Below are positions 54,521 through 64,000 of a stretch of 64,000 nucleotides of DNA, piece after piece. A program made the position numbers and the translations under genes. Numbering within the stretch: position 1 is the stretch's first letter; every line of letters starts with the position of its first letter. Source of the DNA: Ancistrus triradiatus (taxonomy: Eukaryota; Chordata; Actinopteri; Siluriformes; Loricariidae); NCBI GenBank assembly GCA_025084515.1, contig JAJAGP010001521.1:62001-126000 (forward strand). The letters run 5' to 3'. The notes below the pieces were generated by a model. That model saw nothing but the letters and a program-made list of their open reading frames with translations. It did no database searches and was not told the origin of the DNA.

Positions 54521-55369
54521 TAGCCCCTTCTTAACAAACCCCACAGTGCTTCAGAGCTTTACAGATAAAACAAACCCAGAAAACAATAGAATTCAAAGAC
54601 AAGAAATGAATCAGAATAAATGTGCAAAAAGAACAGATAAAAAACACATTAAAGAGTTTATACTATACTAACTGTGCTATCTGTGCCAATTTTACCACAC
54701 AAAAAAGAAAAGAGTATGAAATATAAGCAATATATATCTAAAAGAAAAGAAAGCATTATTAAAAATACATTTGACAAATGCATTTAAGCTTTAAAATGAA
54801 TCAAATAAAACAAAGTAAATGCATACAAGATTTTAAATGCAATTTATAAATAAAGGAATACAAAACAAAAGCTATATATATATATATAAATAAAACAAAA
54901 GCAATAGGAGAATCATTTGTGTAAGGACTGTACAGACATAACCCTTCTCATTTCAACCAAAACATTCTTGAAAACCATTTTCCGTCCTGATGAGCATTAA
55001 CGACTCAAATTCATTTGCCTATATTTATTTATTTATGTTGTAAATAATCCTGCTTTAGTCCACATGTCCTCATATCAGAGCAGTGACTGGAAAGGGGGGG
55101 TTATATGAGAGTCCCCTCACACCGCGCCTCTGCTAAGTGAAATATTGTAATAAACGGATGTTTTATAATCTCTTAGCCATCTAAAGGCCACATTCTGCTA
55201 TATTAAAATCATTCAGAGTGAAATGGGATTCATCTTCTGGTCAACAGCCGCTCATAAGATTCTGCACAAGCAGGAAATGATTTATAGAGGAGGATAATGA
55301 GACGGATTTAGAGCTACAGCCCAGTCACGCTGTTTCTGCTTAACACGGGAGCTGGGAGAACATGCAAAC
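54521..55369. other. A-rich then mixed non-coding DNA
   Basis: Up to about 54,960 the plus strand is A-rich with a TATATATATATA run near 54,874. After that it is mixed, ending in GGGAGAACATGCAAACTCC near 55,350, a phrase typical of the tail of a common fish dispersed repeat. Confidence 0.45.
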
Positions 55370-55379
55370 TCCACACAGT

Positions 55380-55886
55380 TTTATTTCATCCATTCCTGCA
55401 TTTCAGACCTGCAACACATTACAAGGAAATTCAGGGCTATTGATGAGATAAAATAACTTAATAATGATATGATGTCAACAGGAGATTATAATCATGATCC
55501 AAAAGCAGCATCCAGGAAAGCCTGACTCTCTGAGGAGTACAGATGGGCAGAGGATCTCCAGTTTATCACCAACTGTTTAAAAACAATGTTCCTCAAAGAG
55601 AGTGAGGAAGGGATTTATATATATCTCCCTGTACAGAGCATAATATCATTAAACCATTCAAGGAATCTGGAAGAGTTTCAGTACATAATAGTTTCTACTC
55701 TTTTATATATTGACTTTATTTTATATTCTTTTGTTGTCTTAAACTCTTAAATGTATTTTTAATGTCATCAATCTATCATTTATATATTTTAATAATGTTT
55801 TTTTCTCTTTTATGTGTTGTTTTAATTTTTGTAGTCTTTATGAATTGTAACGTAAAAATCAATTGTTCATATTTTTGTAAAAATGG

Positions 55887-55933
<47 letters not shown>

Positions 55934-56114
55934 GTATGTATGTATGTATATATATATCGATATCGATATAGATATATAAATAATGTGTGTGTGTGTGTGT
56001 GTATTCTATGTAATATTATTTAATTTTTCAGATCCTACTTGCATTTCAAAATTTGCAAATATGCTGTTTATTTTTTCCCAAATAATACATTCATAATAAT
56101 TAAATAATGTTTCT

Positions 56115-56146
<32 letters not shown>

Positions 56147-56160
56147 TCTCTCACTCTCTC

Positions 56161-56206
<46 letters not shown>

Positions 56207-56700
56207 TATATATAGCTGATATTTTATATTATTTTATTATTTTTAAATCTTAAGTGCATTTTAATCATGTATATCCATTGTTTATTTGTTTTAATAATTT
56301 GTCAAATGTATTTTAATATTTTTATATATATATTTCTTTACATTTTTATTATTTTGTTCTTTTATTTTATTACAGGGCATAATATCATTAAAAGATTCAA
56401 GGAATCTGGATGATCTCCGCTCCCTCAGATGGAACTGCATCAGGAACCATCATTCATCAATAGCTGATGGAACCACATGGACAAGGGATTCCTTTATCAA
56501 ACCTTTATCAAGCTCTACAATACAGAGCTACATTCACAAATACCACTTAAAACGTTACTGTGCTAAAAAGAAGCCTTATGTTATAACCATGTCCAGAAGG
56601 GGCGTTGGCTTCTCTGGGCTCGGAGGCATCTGGGATGGACCATCATACAGTGGGGACGGGGATTGTGCTCAGACCCATCAGTATCACAGATTCAGTGTGT
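55380..56700 (+). mobile_element. Tc1-like family C copy split by a microsatellite-rich insert
   Basis: The left piece (55,380-55,680) contains TTCCTGCATTTCAGACCTGC, CAACAGGAGATTATAATCAT and GAGCATAATATCATTAAACC. The right piece (56,372-56,690) resumes with GGCATAATATCATTAAAAGA, repeating about 36 bases already present on the left, and goes on to GCCTTATGTTATAACCATGT and GGCTTCTCTGGGCTCGGAGG (transposase region, RRxLLWARRHLGW). The intervening 55,680-56,371 is AT-rich with long (CT)n runs and is foreign to other family C copies. No intact transposase. Confidence 0.75.
55887..56208. repeat. (CT)n microsatellites and TA/GT runs
   Basis: (CT)n at 55,887-55,929 and interrupted (CT)n at 56,113-56,208, with TATGTATGTATG, TATATCGATATCGATATAGA and (GT)n (about 55,985-56,002) between them. 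Confidence 0.95.
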
Positions 56701-56845
56701 AAATCAAAACTTTTGGGGAGCGGCACACTGAGGAACATGAGGACGAGTTCAGAGTGTTGGCCTGGCCTCCACATTCCTCTGTGGTGTTACAGAGGAGCAA
56801 GGGCAGGTGGTAAAAGTATATATTACTCACAACCAAGTGGTCAGG

Positions 56846-56891
<46 letters not shown>

Positions 56892-56975
56892 CGAGCGAGC
56901 GGTCCAGTTGATGACAGCTGGCCCTAAGCTTAGTTTTAGACCATTAATGATCAGGTCAACTCACTGAATGCTGAT

Positions 56976-57033
<58 letters not shown>

Positions 57034-57146
57034 TTTGCTGCATGTTGATGAGTGTGTATGAGCGTCCCTTTTCGTCCAGATGTCAGGCTGTAATTGAAAC
57101 TGCCGCGACAGACATCAGCACAGCGATACACTCCGAACACTCATCG

Positions 57147-57183
<37 letters not shown>

Positions 57184-57440
57184 ACACAGAGTGAGGGTTA
57201 GATGTACGTTAGTAGCTGAAGTGTAAATTGGTTTTGATGTGGCTGCAGCCTGCTTCTGAAATTAACGTCCAATTTACCGAGACTGGATCCAGTCACACAA
57301 ACTGCATCTGGCACCACCTACTAATTACACTAATTACAGATTCATGGAGGCACCGGGACAGAAATCTGCACTGAAATGGTACGACTCCCAAATCCAGAAA
57401 TGTTATGGAAATGGGACGGTATGGAAAATGAAAATAATAT
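56701..57440. other. Non-coding DNA with GT/CA microsatellites
   Basis: (GT)n at about 56,846-56,888 and 56,977-57,032, and (CA)n at about 57,150-57,178. Frames of 70-120 codons over them are artefacts. The rest is unique-looking. Confidence 0.8.
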
Positions 57441-57545
57441 AAGAAACACAGTGTTCCTTACATTTCCTTTGCCTTTTATTTCATTGCAGACGGTATGAAC
57501 CCGATATTTCATAGAGATGTTTCATGTTTTTTTCTGTAATAAACA

Positions 57546-58330
57546 TCCATTCCTGCATTTCAACCCACCAACTGCTTCCAAAAAAGTTGGGACAGGGAAA
57601 TTTCGGGCTAGTGATGAGATAAAAGGTTTGAGGAGTAAAGATGATCAGAGGATCTCCAGTTTATCAACTAATGTGTGAGAAAATGATTGAAATGTTTAAA
57701 AACAATGTTCCTCAACGAAAAATTTGAAGGGATTTATATATTTCAGTCCTAAATTTTTCTGATTTTGTGGACGTCCCTGATAAAGATGTCGTCTTGAAGG
57801 CAGCTTATGTTGCTCTAAAATCTCAATGTACTTTTCGCAGCACAATCCCCGTCTCCACTGTATGATGGTCCATCCCAGATGCCTCCGAGCCCAGAGAAGT
57901 CGAGCCGCTTCTGGCATGGTTATAACATAAGGCTTCTTTTTAGCACAGTAATGTTTTAAGTGGTATTTGTGAATGTAACTCTGTATTGAAGAGCTTGATA
58001 AAGTAATCCCTCGTCCATGTGGTTCTATCAGCTATTGATGAATGATGGTTCTTCTGTTTGGGCTTTTTAGGAAATTCCTCCACATTCCTTGAATGGTTTA
58101 ATGATATTATGCTCTGTAGTGGGAGCATATATAAATCCCTTCCAGTCTCTCTTTGAGGAACATTGTTTTTAACCCTAATATTTTAATAATTTTCTCACAC
58201 ATTTGCTGATAAACTGGAGATCCTCTGATCATTGATCGAAAGTTTTTTTTTAATCATTATTAGAGCTAAATTGGCTCCATCCGAACTTTTTTTGGAGGTG
58301 TTGCAGGTCTGAAATTCAGGAATGGATGGA
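57546..58330 (-). mobile_element. Tc1-like family C, internally deleted copy with both ends
   Basis: Both terminal repeats are present and inverted: TCCATTCCTGCATTTCAACC...CCAAAAAAGTTGGGACAG at the left (57,546-57,735) and CCGAACTTTTTTTGGAGGTG...AAATTCAGGAATGGATGGA at the right (to 58,330). The short interior encodes scraps of transposase on the minus strand (LLWARRHLGWTIIQWRRG, then EKYIEILEQHKLPSRRHL and QGRP at 57,775-57,917). The catalytic WSDP-type first Asp block is missing between these, so this is a non-autonomous derivative of under 800 bp. Confidence 0.8.
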
Positions 58331-58512
58331 GGTTCTCCCTCTGTGGGATGTTCTTTACATTCTGTAAATGTTACTAATCTCTCAGCATACCGATTTGTCA
58401 TATTGTAGATATTTATGGTATGCAAACGCAATAAAGCATAACTAAGCATATTTTTAGCAGCCTGCAAATTTTATTCTTGCTTCTGCGAAGCCCACCCTGC
58501 GTTTTAATCTCC

Positions 58513-58881
58513 CTAAAATAGTTGCCGTGCTTTTGGTTGATTACAGAAAAACCTCATAACGGTCCACGTGCAATATTGACTTTTTTCTTCTTCTTTAAAC
58601 CAGATGAAAAAGAAGTCAGCCTGATAAAGTCTAGCTAGAGAGATTTCATTGTGCGGTGGAAGTCCTCTCTTTAGCATGTCGGCGAGCTTTGTTTTAAGCT
58701 CGAGACGGTCTGGTATGTTGCGCCTATGTTTAGCTCGGTGCAGAAACAAAAGACAAAACAGTGTGTGTTCCATATCAGGACAGACAGGAGGGTGTAAAAC
58801 GTCAGTTTTCGGGCAAAGTGCAGGTGTTAACGGGGCTCTAGCTAACGCCGTGTGAAACGCCGAGCTGTTACTTTTCTCCAT
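58513..58881 (-). CDS. Unidentified 122-codon ORF (candidate only)
   Basis: This is the longest open frame in the window not explained by a known repeat. It starts at MEKSNSSAFHT, has a Pro/Cys-containing first half, and a second half with RRNIPDRLELKTKLADMLKR and ARLYQADFFFIWFKEEEKSQ. I recognise no family. On the minus strand the start context is GACGGATGG (G at +4), and AATAAA occurs at 58,470-58,475, about 38 bases after the stop. Those two signals make it worth noting, but no homolog, splice site or promoter is evident. It lies just beyond a family C transposon, and chance or an unknown element remains likely. Confidence 0.22.
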   Translation of the reverse strand: MEKSNSSAFHTALARAPLTPALCPKTDVLHPPVCPDMEHTLFCLLFLHRAKHRRNIPDRLELKTKLADMLKRGLPPHNEISLARLYQADFFFIWFKEEEKSQYCTWTVMRFFCNQPKARQLF

Positions 58882-59812
58882 CCGTCTCCTCGGGCCCCAC
58901 GCCGCTGCGATGTCATTCCTCTGAAAACACCGCTGAGCTTCCTGCCATTAAAGAAACACACGGGGAATTTATCAGTCGCCTAACGTGGCAGTTTGGATTA
59001 GACCATGTCGGTGCTCGGGGGGATTCGTTCCCTGTAGTAAGATCTGCTGAAGGGCCGCGATAAATGAAGGCGTGCATAGCTAATAATATAATTCATCTCC
59101 GGCAATCTTTTGCTCCTGTAAGAAACAGGCCTGTCATATCACGTATTAAAGCTTTAGAGGTTTTTTGTTCTTAAAACGAAATATTAAACTGTTAAAGTAT
59201 TACCCAAAAAAGTGACACCGGCGGTAGCCAGAGGATCTGAGACCCTCACGGGGATCTAAAAAGTGACCGAAACATTCCTGGATGATCAAGAAAGCCTGGT
59301 CAGGTCTGCAAAGTAAAGCCCTGTGATCTCATCCTGAAAATCGGTTCTGCATTCCACAGCCCAGTGAAGAATCTGAACACATTATTAATGCAAGAAAAAA
59401 ATCTAATTCAGGTACCATTTGAATTTTTTGAATCCTGACCAAAGGGGGGCGCTGTTACTGACAAGGATTTGTTTCTGTAATGTGATTTTATTTTTAATGT
59501 AGCAGGTTTTTTGCAGCATTGCTGAGTTGTGTTGATGATGTACATAACGAGGTCACACCCACAGACCCAGAGAGGACTCCTAACCCAAAAACGTCACCGA
59601 GAAACTTTAGATTCGAGTCCGTAGGAGCCGAGAGCCTGCATGGATTTATATCACTGTCTGGTTCTAACGATCTCCGTCCCTCAGCTGATCCGTCAGGACG
59701 AATATCTTTTACATGTAGCTAGAGGAACTAATCAGAACTTCACTAAAGAGCTTCAGGGAAGACTGGAGGGCACCGGCGGGACTCAAACCCAGGTCTTTAT
59801 GATGGTGGGTAG
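58882..59812. other. Repeat-free DNA; candidate conserved non-coding island at its start
   Basis: The stretch 58,882-59,120 is balanced and repeat-free, with GGGGAATTTATCAGTCGCC and GCGATAAATGAAGGCGTGC followed by AGCTAATAATATAATTCATC, which resembles conserved developmental enhancers. The remainder is mixed. Near 59,780-59,800 GGGACTCAAACCCAGGTC looks like an inverted tRNA B-box remnant. No gene supported. Confidence 0.3.
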
Positions 59813-59817
59813 AGCAT

Positions 59818-60008
59818 TACATTTACAGCATTTAGCAGACGCCCTTATCCAGAGCAACTTACAATTGATACAGGCTTACAATCCAAGCAATTGTGGGTTA
59901 AGGGTCTTGCTCAAGGACCCAACAGTGGCAGCTTGGCAGAGGAGGAATTTGAACCCTGGACCTTCTGGTCCATAGCCCAGTATCTTACCCGCTAGGCTAC
60001 CACGGTCC
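59818..60008 (-). mobile_element. tRNA-derived SINE, fourth copy
   Basis: Reverse complement of the 11,001 family and close to full length. Plus-strand order is TTTACAGCATTTAGCAGACG, CCCTTATCCAGAGCAACTT, CTTGCTCAAGGACCCAACAG, TTTGAACCCTGGACC and CCGCTAGGCTACCACGG, that is tail, body, B box and head reversed. Confidence 0.9.
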
Positions 60009-60119
60009 ATTAGATCTCAACAATTATATGACTTAAATATAATAATTAAAATAATAAATATACATAAAACTCTGAGTTAATAGAACACATTTTTCATGTA
60101 GTTTTAAACCAACTCTTAA

Positions 60120-61183
60120 TTTCTAATGTGATGCAGAAATATTCCAGCAGAGAACTGTGACTGTGCTTAGGGTCGTTGTCTTGCTTCATGACCCACCTTC
60201 TCTTGAGATTCAGTTCATGGACAGATGCCCTGACATTTTCCTTTAGAATTCTCTGATATAATTCAGAATTCATTGATCCATCAATGATGGTAAGCCGTCT
60301 TGCCCAGATGCAGCAAAACAGGCCCAACCATGATACTACCACCACCATGTTTCACAGATGGGATAAGGTTCTTATGCTGGAATGCAGCGTTTTCCTTTCT
60401 CCAACCACAATGCTTTTCTTTTAAACCAAAAAGTTCTATTTTGGTCTCATCCATCCACAAAACATTCTTCCAGCAGCCTTCTGGCCCATCCACGTGATCT
60501 TTAGCAAACTGCAGATGAGCAGCAATGTTCTTTTTGGAGACCAGTGGCTTTCTCCTTGCAGCCCTGCCATGCACACCATTGTTGTTCAGTGATCTTCTGA
60601 TGGTGGACTCAGCAACTGAAGGCCTCTCTCACATTGGCTAATGTTAATGTTCATTAGAAGTTACCCTGGAGTCCTTTGTGACCTCGCCAACTATTACACG
60701 CCTGCTCTTGGAGTGATCTTTGTTGGTCGACCACTCCTGGGGAGGGTAACAATGGTCTTGAATTTCCTCCATTTGTACACAATCTGTCTGACTGTGGATT
60801 GGTGGAGTCCAAACTCTTTAGAGATGGTTTTGTAACCTTTTCCACCCTGATGAGCATCAACAACTCTTTCTCTGAGGTCCTACGAAAATCTCCTTTGTTT
60901 GTGCAATGATACACTTCCACAAACGTGTGTTGTGAAGAGCAGACTTAACTGCTAATCATAGAGGTTCACATACTTTTGCCACTCATCTAATATGTAAGAT
61001 TGGATCATTTTCCTCAATAAATAAATGACCAAGTATAATATTTTTGTCTCATTTGTTTAACTGGGTTCTCTTTATCTACTTTTAGGACTTGTGTGAAAAT
61101 CTGATGATGTTTTAGGTCATATTTATACAGAAATAGAGAAAATACCTAAAGGGTTCACAAACTTTCAAGCACCACTTTCTAGT
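60120..61183 (-). mobile_element. Tc1-like family A, one end missing
   Basis: The right end has the family A terminal repeat (TTTCAAGCACCACT at 61,165-61,180) and a well-preserved inner part. The left end stops at about 60,120 inside the transposase gene, without a terminal repeat. It is collinear with 26,560-27,694 but has fewer indels than that copy. Without a second terminal repeat it cannot be mobilised as it stands. Confidence 0.88.
60155..60920 (-). pseudogene. Family A transposase, truncated, start codon lost
   Basis: Where the 26-27 kb copy starts with ATGGCACGAACAAAG, this copy reads ATTGCACAAACAAAG (about 60,910), so the start codon is lost. Open blocks include ARRKPLVSKKNIAAHLQFAK, VLWMDETKIELFGLKEKHCG with the first catalytic Asp (about 60,455), and KNLIPSVKHGGGSIM. 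KQDNDPKHS carries the second catalytic Asp (about 60,175) in a shifted frame. The third catalytic block lies beyond the truncation and is absent. Confidence 0.85.
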
Positions 61184-62035
61184 GCACATTCAATTTCAAA
61201 ACTTTACAGAATTAACTTTTCTTTCTGTTTACTGGTTTACTGAGATTTTATAGGATTTACAGAAAAAAGCAGAATTTTGTACATTTGCCTAAATGGTTTA
61301 ATTTTTTAAATGGTTTTAATAAAGACTAAAAATTTTATATTTTATTGTTGTATTGAAATAAAAATGAAACTAAATAATATATACATATAAATACAGAGCA
61401 TTTAGGAAAGTAATGTAAAAAAACAGGCTTTTCTAAATTATTTCTAGAAAATGTTTAAAATGATTTAAATAATGAATTATTCAGATTTAAAAAAATAAAA
61501 CAACTAAGTAAAATAAATAAATAAATACATGAATAAATTTTAATAATACTGAATAATAATGCGATTCCATTTTTGTGTAACAAAAATTTTTTTTTATTAT
61601 AATTGCTGCACTCTGTGTGTGAAATTATTTTTTTTTAATGAACGAAAATCTGAACTTACTGTTCAATTTTTTCTATTTTTTAAGTTCTTTGGTCACTCTT
61701 GTACTGCTGTAACAATTTAAATTCCCTGAAGAGATCAATTATAAATACATAAATAAATGCATAGCTTTTTTCTCTGTTTTTTTTTTAATTTTGAGCAGGA
61801 AACATGAACTTTTCAAGGATGATACAACTCGTAATAGAGAGTTTATATTTGGGTGCCAATCGGACCTTGAGTGGCCCCCATAAGGGCCCCTATCCTCCAA
61901 ATACTAAGTACTAAAAAAATTAGTACAATTTTGAGCTAGAGACATTGCATTTTGCAGGATGATTCAACTCATAATGGAGTGTTTGTGCTTGGGGTTCCAA
62001 AATTATTTTCTTCAGGAAACGCATCTGGTTTTATT
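61184..62035. other. AT-rich DNA with a diverged repeat near 61.8-62.0 kb
   Basis: Mostly AT-rich. From about 61,830 to 62,000 two phrases with CAACTCRTAATRGAG recur about 135 bases apart (near 61,826 and 61,967), with GATGATWCAACTC before each. They suggest two diverged units of a tandem repeat of that length. Confidence 0.45.
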
Positions 62036-62700
62036 TAGTTGTTGTGTTTTAATGTTGTTTTAAGTGCTGAAGCATTCAGACCTGGTGTTTGTCCCACTTA
62101 TCCTGATCAGGGTCATGGTGGAGGGTCTGGAGCCCAGGGTGCCCCGTCAGGGTCCATCTCAGGGTTCTGTAACGCAGCACCTGATCCTAAGCTGTGGTTG
62201 TTCTGGCTCAGGGTTTTAATTCCCGAACGGAGCATCAAATCTGAATAATTGTAAATAGACTGTGCTGCTGTGCCCCCAGCTCGTTCTGAGAATCGGATTC
62301 CGAGGTGGCTCTTAATAGAGAATTAAAATCGGGAGCGTTCCCCTGCTCTGTGGAGGATTTCGGGGGTTCTGAGGTGTGTCAGAGGTTACAGAGATGAGAA
62401 CTCATCTAATCAGTCTGAGTGGAAGCTCTGGGACGTCTCTGTTTACGTCTCTGATTACAGACTTTAATCTTCACGCTCTGTTTCAGAAGCTGGAGCTCCT
62501 TCATCATCCTGCTCTCTAACCTTCAGCCTCGCTCACTTGCAGAACAGCTTCTTATTGATTGATTTCTTAAAAGGACTGCAGGATTCTGCCTGATTCACAC
62601 ACCTCCGGAGCAGGTACGTTCGGCCACAGCCGGGAAGCGTCACTAAACACTCCCACCTGAGCATGCACACACCTGCTTCTATCTGCTGCAGGTAAGAGGG
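62036..62700. other. GC-richer, repeat-free DNA
   Basis: No repeats and no convincing frame (best 69 codons, 62,039-62,248, plus). The part at 62,280-62,420, with GAGGTGGCTCTTAATAGAG, is a further candidate for conserved non-coding DNA on composition alone. Confidence 0.3.
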
Positions 62701-64000
62701 GGTTTATAATCAGTAAGTTAGTTTCTTTGTTCATGTTTACACCAGTACCAGCAGCATGGAATCAGAGAGCCTACAAATTATTTACAGAGTTTTATTTATT
62801 TTACAATACACATATAAAAATAAAGCATTTAGGAAATAATTAAAAATTGCCTATTTTTAATGTTATATATAGGCAGAGTTTGAAATGATTTACTTAATTA
62901 ATTCAGACATGTTTAAAAATAATCTACACAATAAATAAATTAATTAATTAATTTAAAAAAATCTTATAGCATTGAATAAAAATGTGATTCTTATTCAGGG
63001 CTTCTTATTTAATATTATTAATATTTAATATTATTTCTTATTTAATAATTCAGACATTTAATAATCTAAACAATAAACAAGGTTAAAAAAATAATACATT
63101 TTTATAATACTGAATAATAATGCGATTCCTTTTTTGTGTAATTAAAAATTTGATTTGCAATTTTTCAGTATAACTGCTGCACACTGTGTGAATTTTTTTT
63201 TGTGTAAATTATTAGCTCTTTAAAATCTGCACTTACTTTTCAAACTTTAAAGTCCTATTTAATTCTCTCACTCTTGTACTGCTGAAACAAATTAAATTCC
63301 CTGAAGGGATTTCTTATAAATAAATAAATAAATAAATACAAAAGTTTAAGTAAAAAAAAAAAAAAATCATATTCAATACAAAAATCCAAAACTACAGTAA
63401 AATTAATATCACAGCATTCAGGAAAATATTTAAATAATAAAATAAAAATTCTAACAAACACAAAGTAATAACTAAACAAAAATATAAAACAATATATAAA
63501 AATGGCAAAATATTAAGCTTTTAATGCCAGAGTTGTTGGAATTAATGTGAATTAGTTGAAGTCGTTTCAACATATTTTTCTTTCCTTAAAGATAGAAACT
63601 TTTTCCATAAAAAAAGAAACTGTTCTTTTCTGTTGGTAAACAGCTGTTCCCTTTACTAAGGGATTTTATACAGTTTGAAGAAAAAAGCTGAAATTGTGAT
63701 TTTTGTACTAATTAGGATTGTTTTTCGTAAATGGTTTAATTTTAAAAATTCTTTTTGTATTTTTTAGAAACTAAAATAAATAAAACAAATAAATACTTGT
63801 TTATTTTTTGCTCTGTATTACAGCCATATTAGACTTTAAAATTTGGGAAAAATAATAACAATCTTAGCTACCCTAATTAAGAAAACAAATCAGACTAAGT
63901 CATACTCAACAAAAGAAACCTACAAACTTAAGCTGAGGTCGCTTTAAGTCTCAAATCAGCTTCCTGGTTAGTTTTCATTTTTAGTAGTTTAATTTAACTG
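62701..64000. other. AT-rich non-coding DNA
   Basis: AT-rich throughout with AAATAAATAAATAAAT near 63,320 and an A run near 63,352. The phrase AATAATGCGATTCCWTTTTT, followed by GTGTAA, occurs near 63,116 and also near 61,556. CTGCTGAAACAAATTAAATTCCCTGAAGGGAT-like sequence near 63,280 parallels 61,710. So 61.3-61.8 and 62.8-63.3 kb are diverged duplicates of one another. Confidence 0.55.

Overview
This 64 kb window looks like AT-rich, repeat-dense intergenic (or intronic) DNA from a teleost fish. The evidence is the mix of elements: several Tc1/mariner-type DNA transposons with inverted repeats of about 200 bp, tRNA-derived SINEs ending in the GTCGCTCTGGATAAG...GTCTGCTAAATG tail common in fish, an RTE-type LINE, Ty3/gypsy remains, and many (CA)n, (ATT)n and (TTTC)n microsatellites. 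An ostariophysan such as a catfish is plausible, but that is inference. I found no intact host protein-coding gene, rRNA or tRNA gene. The longest open frame that is not explained by a repeat is 122 codons (58,513-58,881, minus) and its identity is unknown.

Layout. 1-2,990: GC-rich patch with a decayed Ty3/gypsy gag and the start of its LTR (minus), a CpG-rich promoter-like stretch, and a 3'-truncated RTE LINE fragment (minus). 3.0-9.3 kb: AT-rich DNA, a 1.1 kb TGATTC-type minisatellite, a 32-bp minisatellite and a degenerate telomere-like (GGTTAG)n field. 10.2-13.0 kb: remnants of one Tc1-like family, a SINE and a T-rich tract. 13.3-16.4 kb: a nearly full-length but inactivated RTE LINE (plus). 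17-20.8 kb: a second, more decayed LINE (plus), followed directly by nine tandem units of about 140 bp. 22.5-28.6 kb: simple repeats, a SINE, and a nearly complete Tc1-like element (26,038-27,694). 28.6-37 kb: SINE-like pieces, two fields of GAACCAGAAC-type minisatellite, a 32-bp hairpin, and a second Tc1-like element (34,962-36,444). 38-47 kb: a third Tc1-like family broken by a SINE, AT-rich simple repeats, and a Tc1-like element (44,709-46,469) inserted into a TTTCTTTAGTTG minisatellite. 48-64 kb: a solo LTR with a 5-bp target duplication, a further Tc1-type transposase scrap, two copies of a composite minisatellite/A-rich/tRNA-like cassette, further Tc1-like copies, and a SINE.

The coding remnants are all selfish elements, and all are inactivated by nonsense codons, frameshifts or deletion of catalytic residues. 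Short GC-richer, repeat-free islands (for example 12.33-12.66, 29.44-29.83, 33.3-33.62 and 58.88-59.12 kb) are the best candidates for conserved host regulatory DNA, but only cross-species alignment could show that. I saw nothing that I can honestly call a new biological system. The most unusual structures are the tandem array at the LINE 3' end, the minisatellite built from what looks like a transposon terminal repeat, repeat arrays bracketed by duplicated transposon segments, and the repeated composite cassette.
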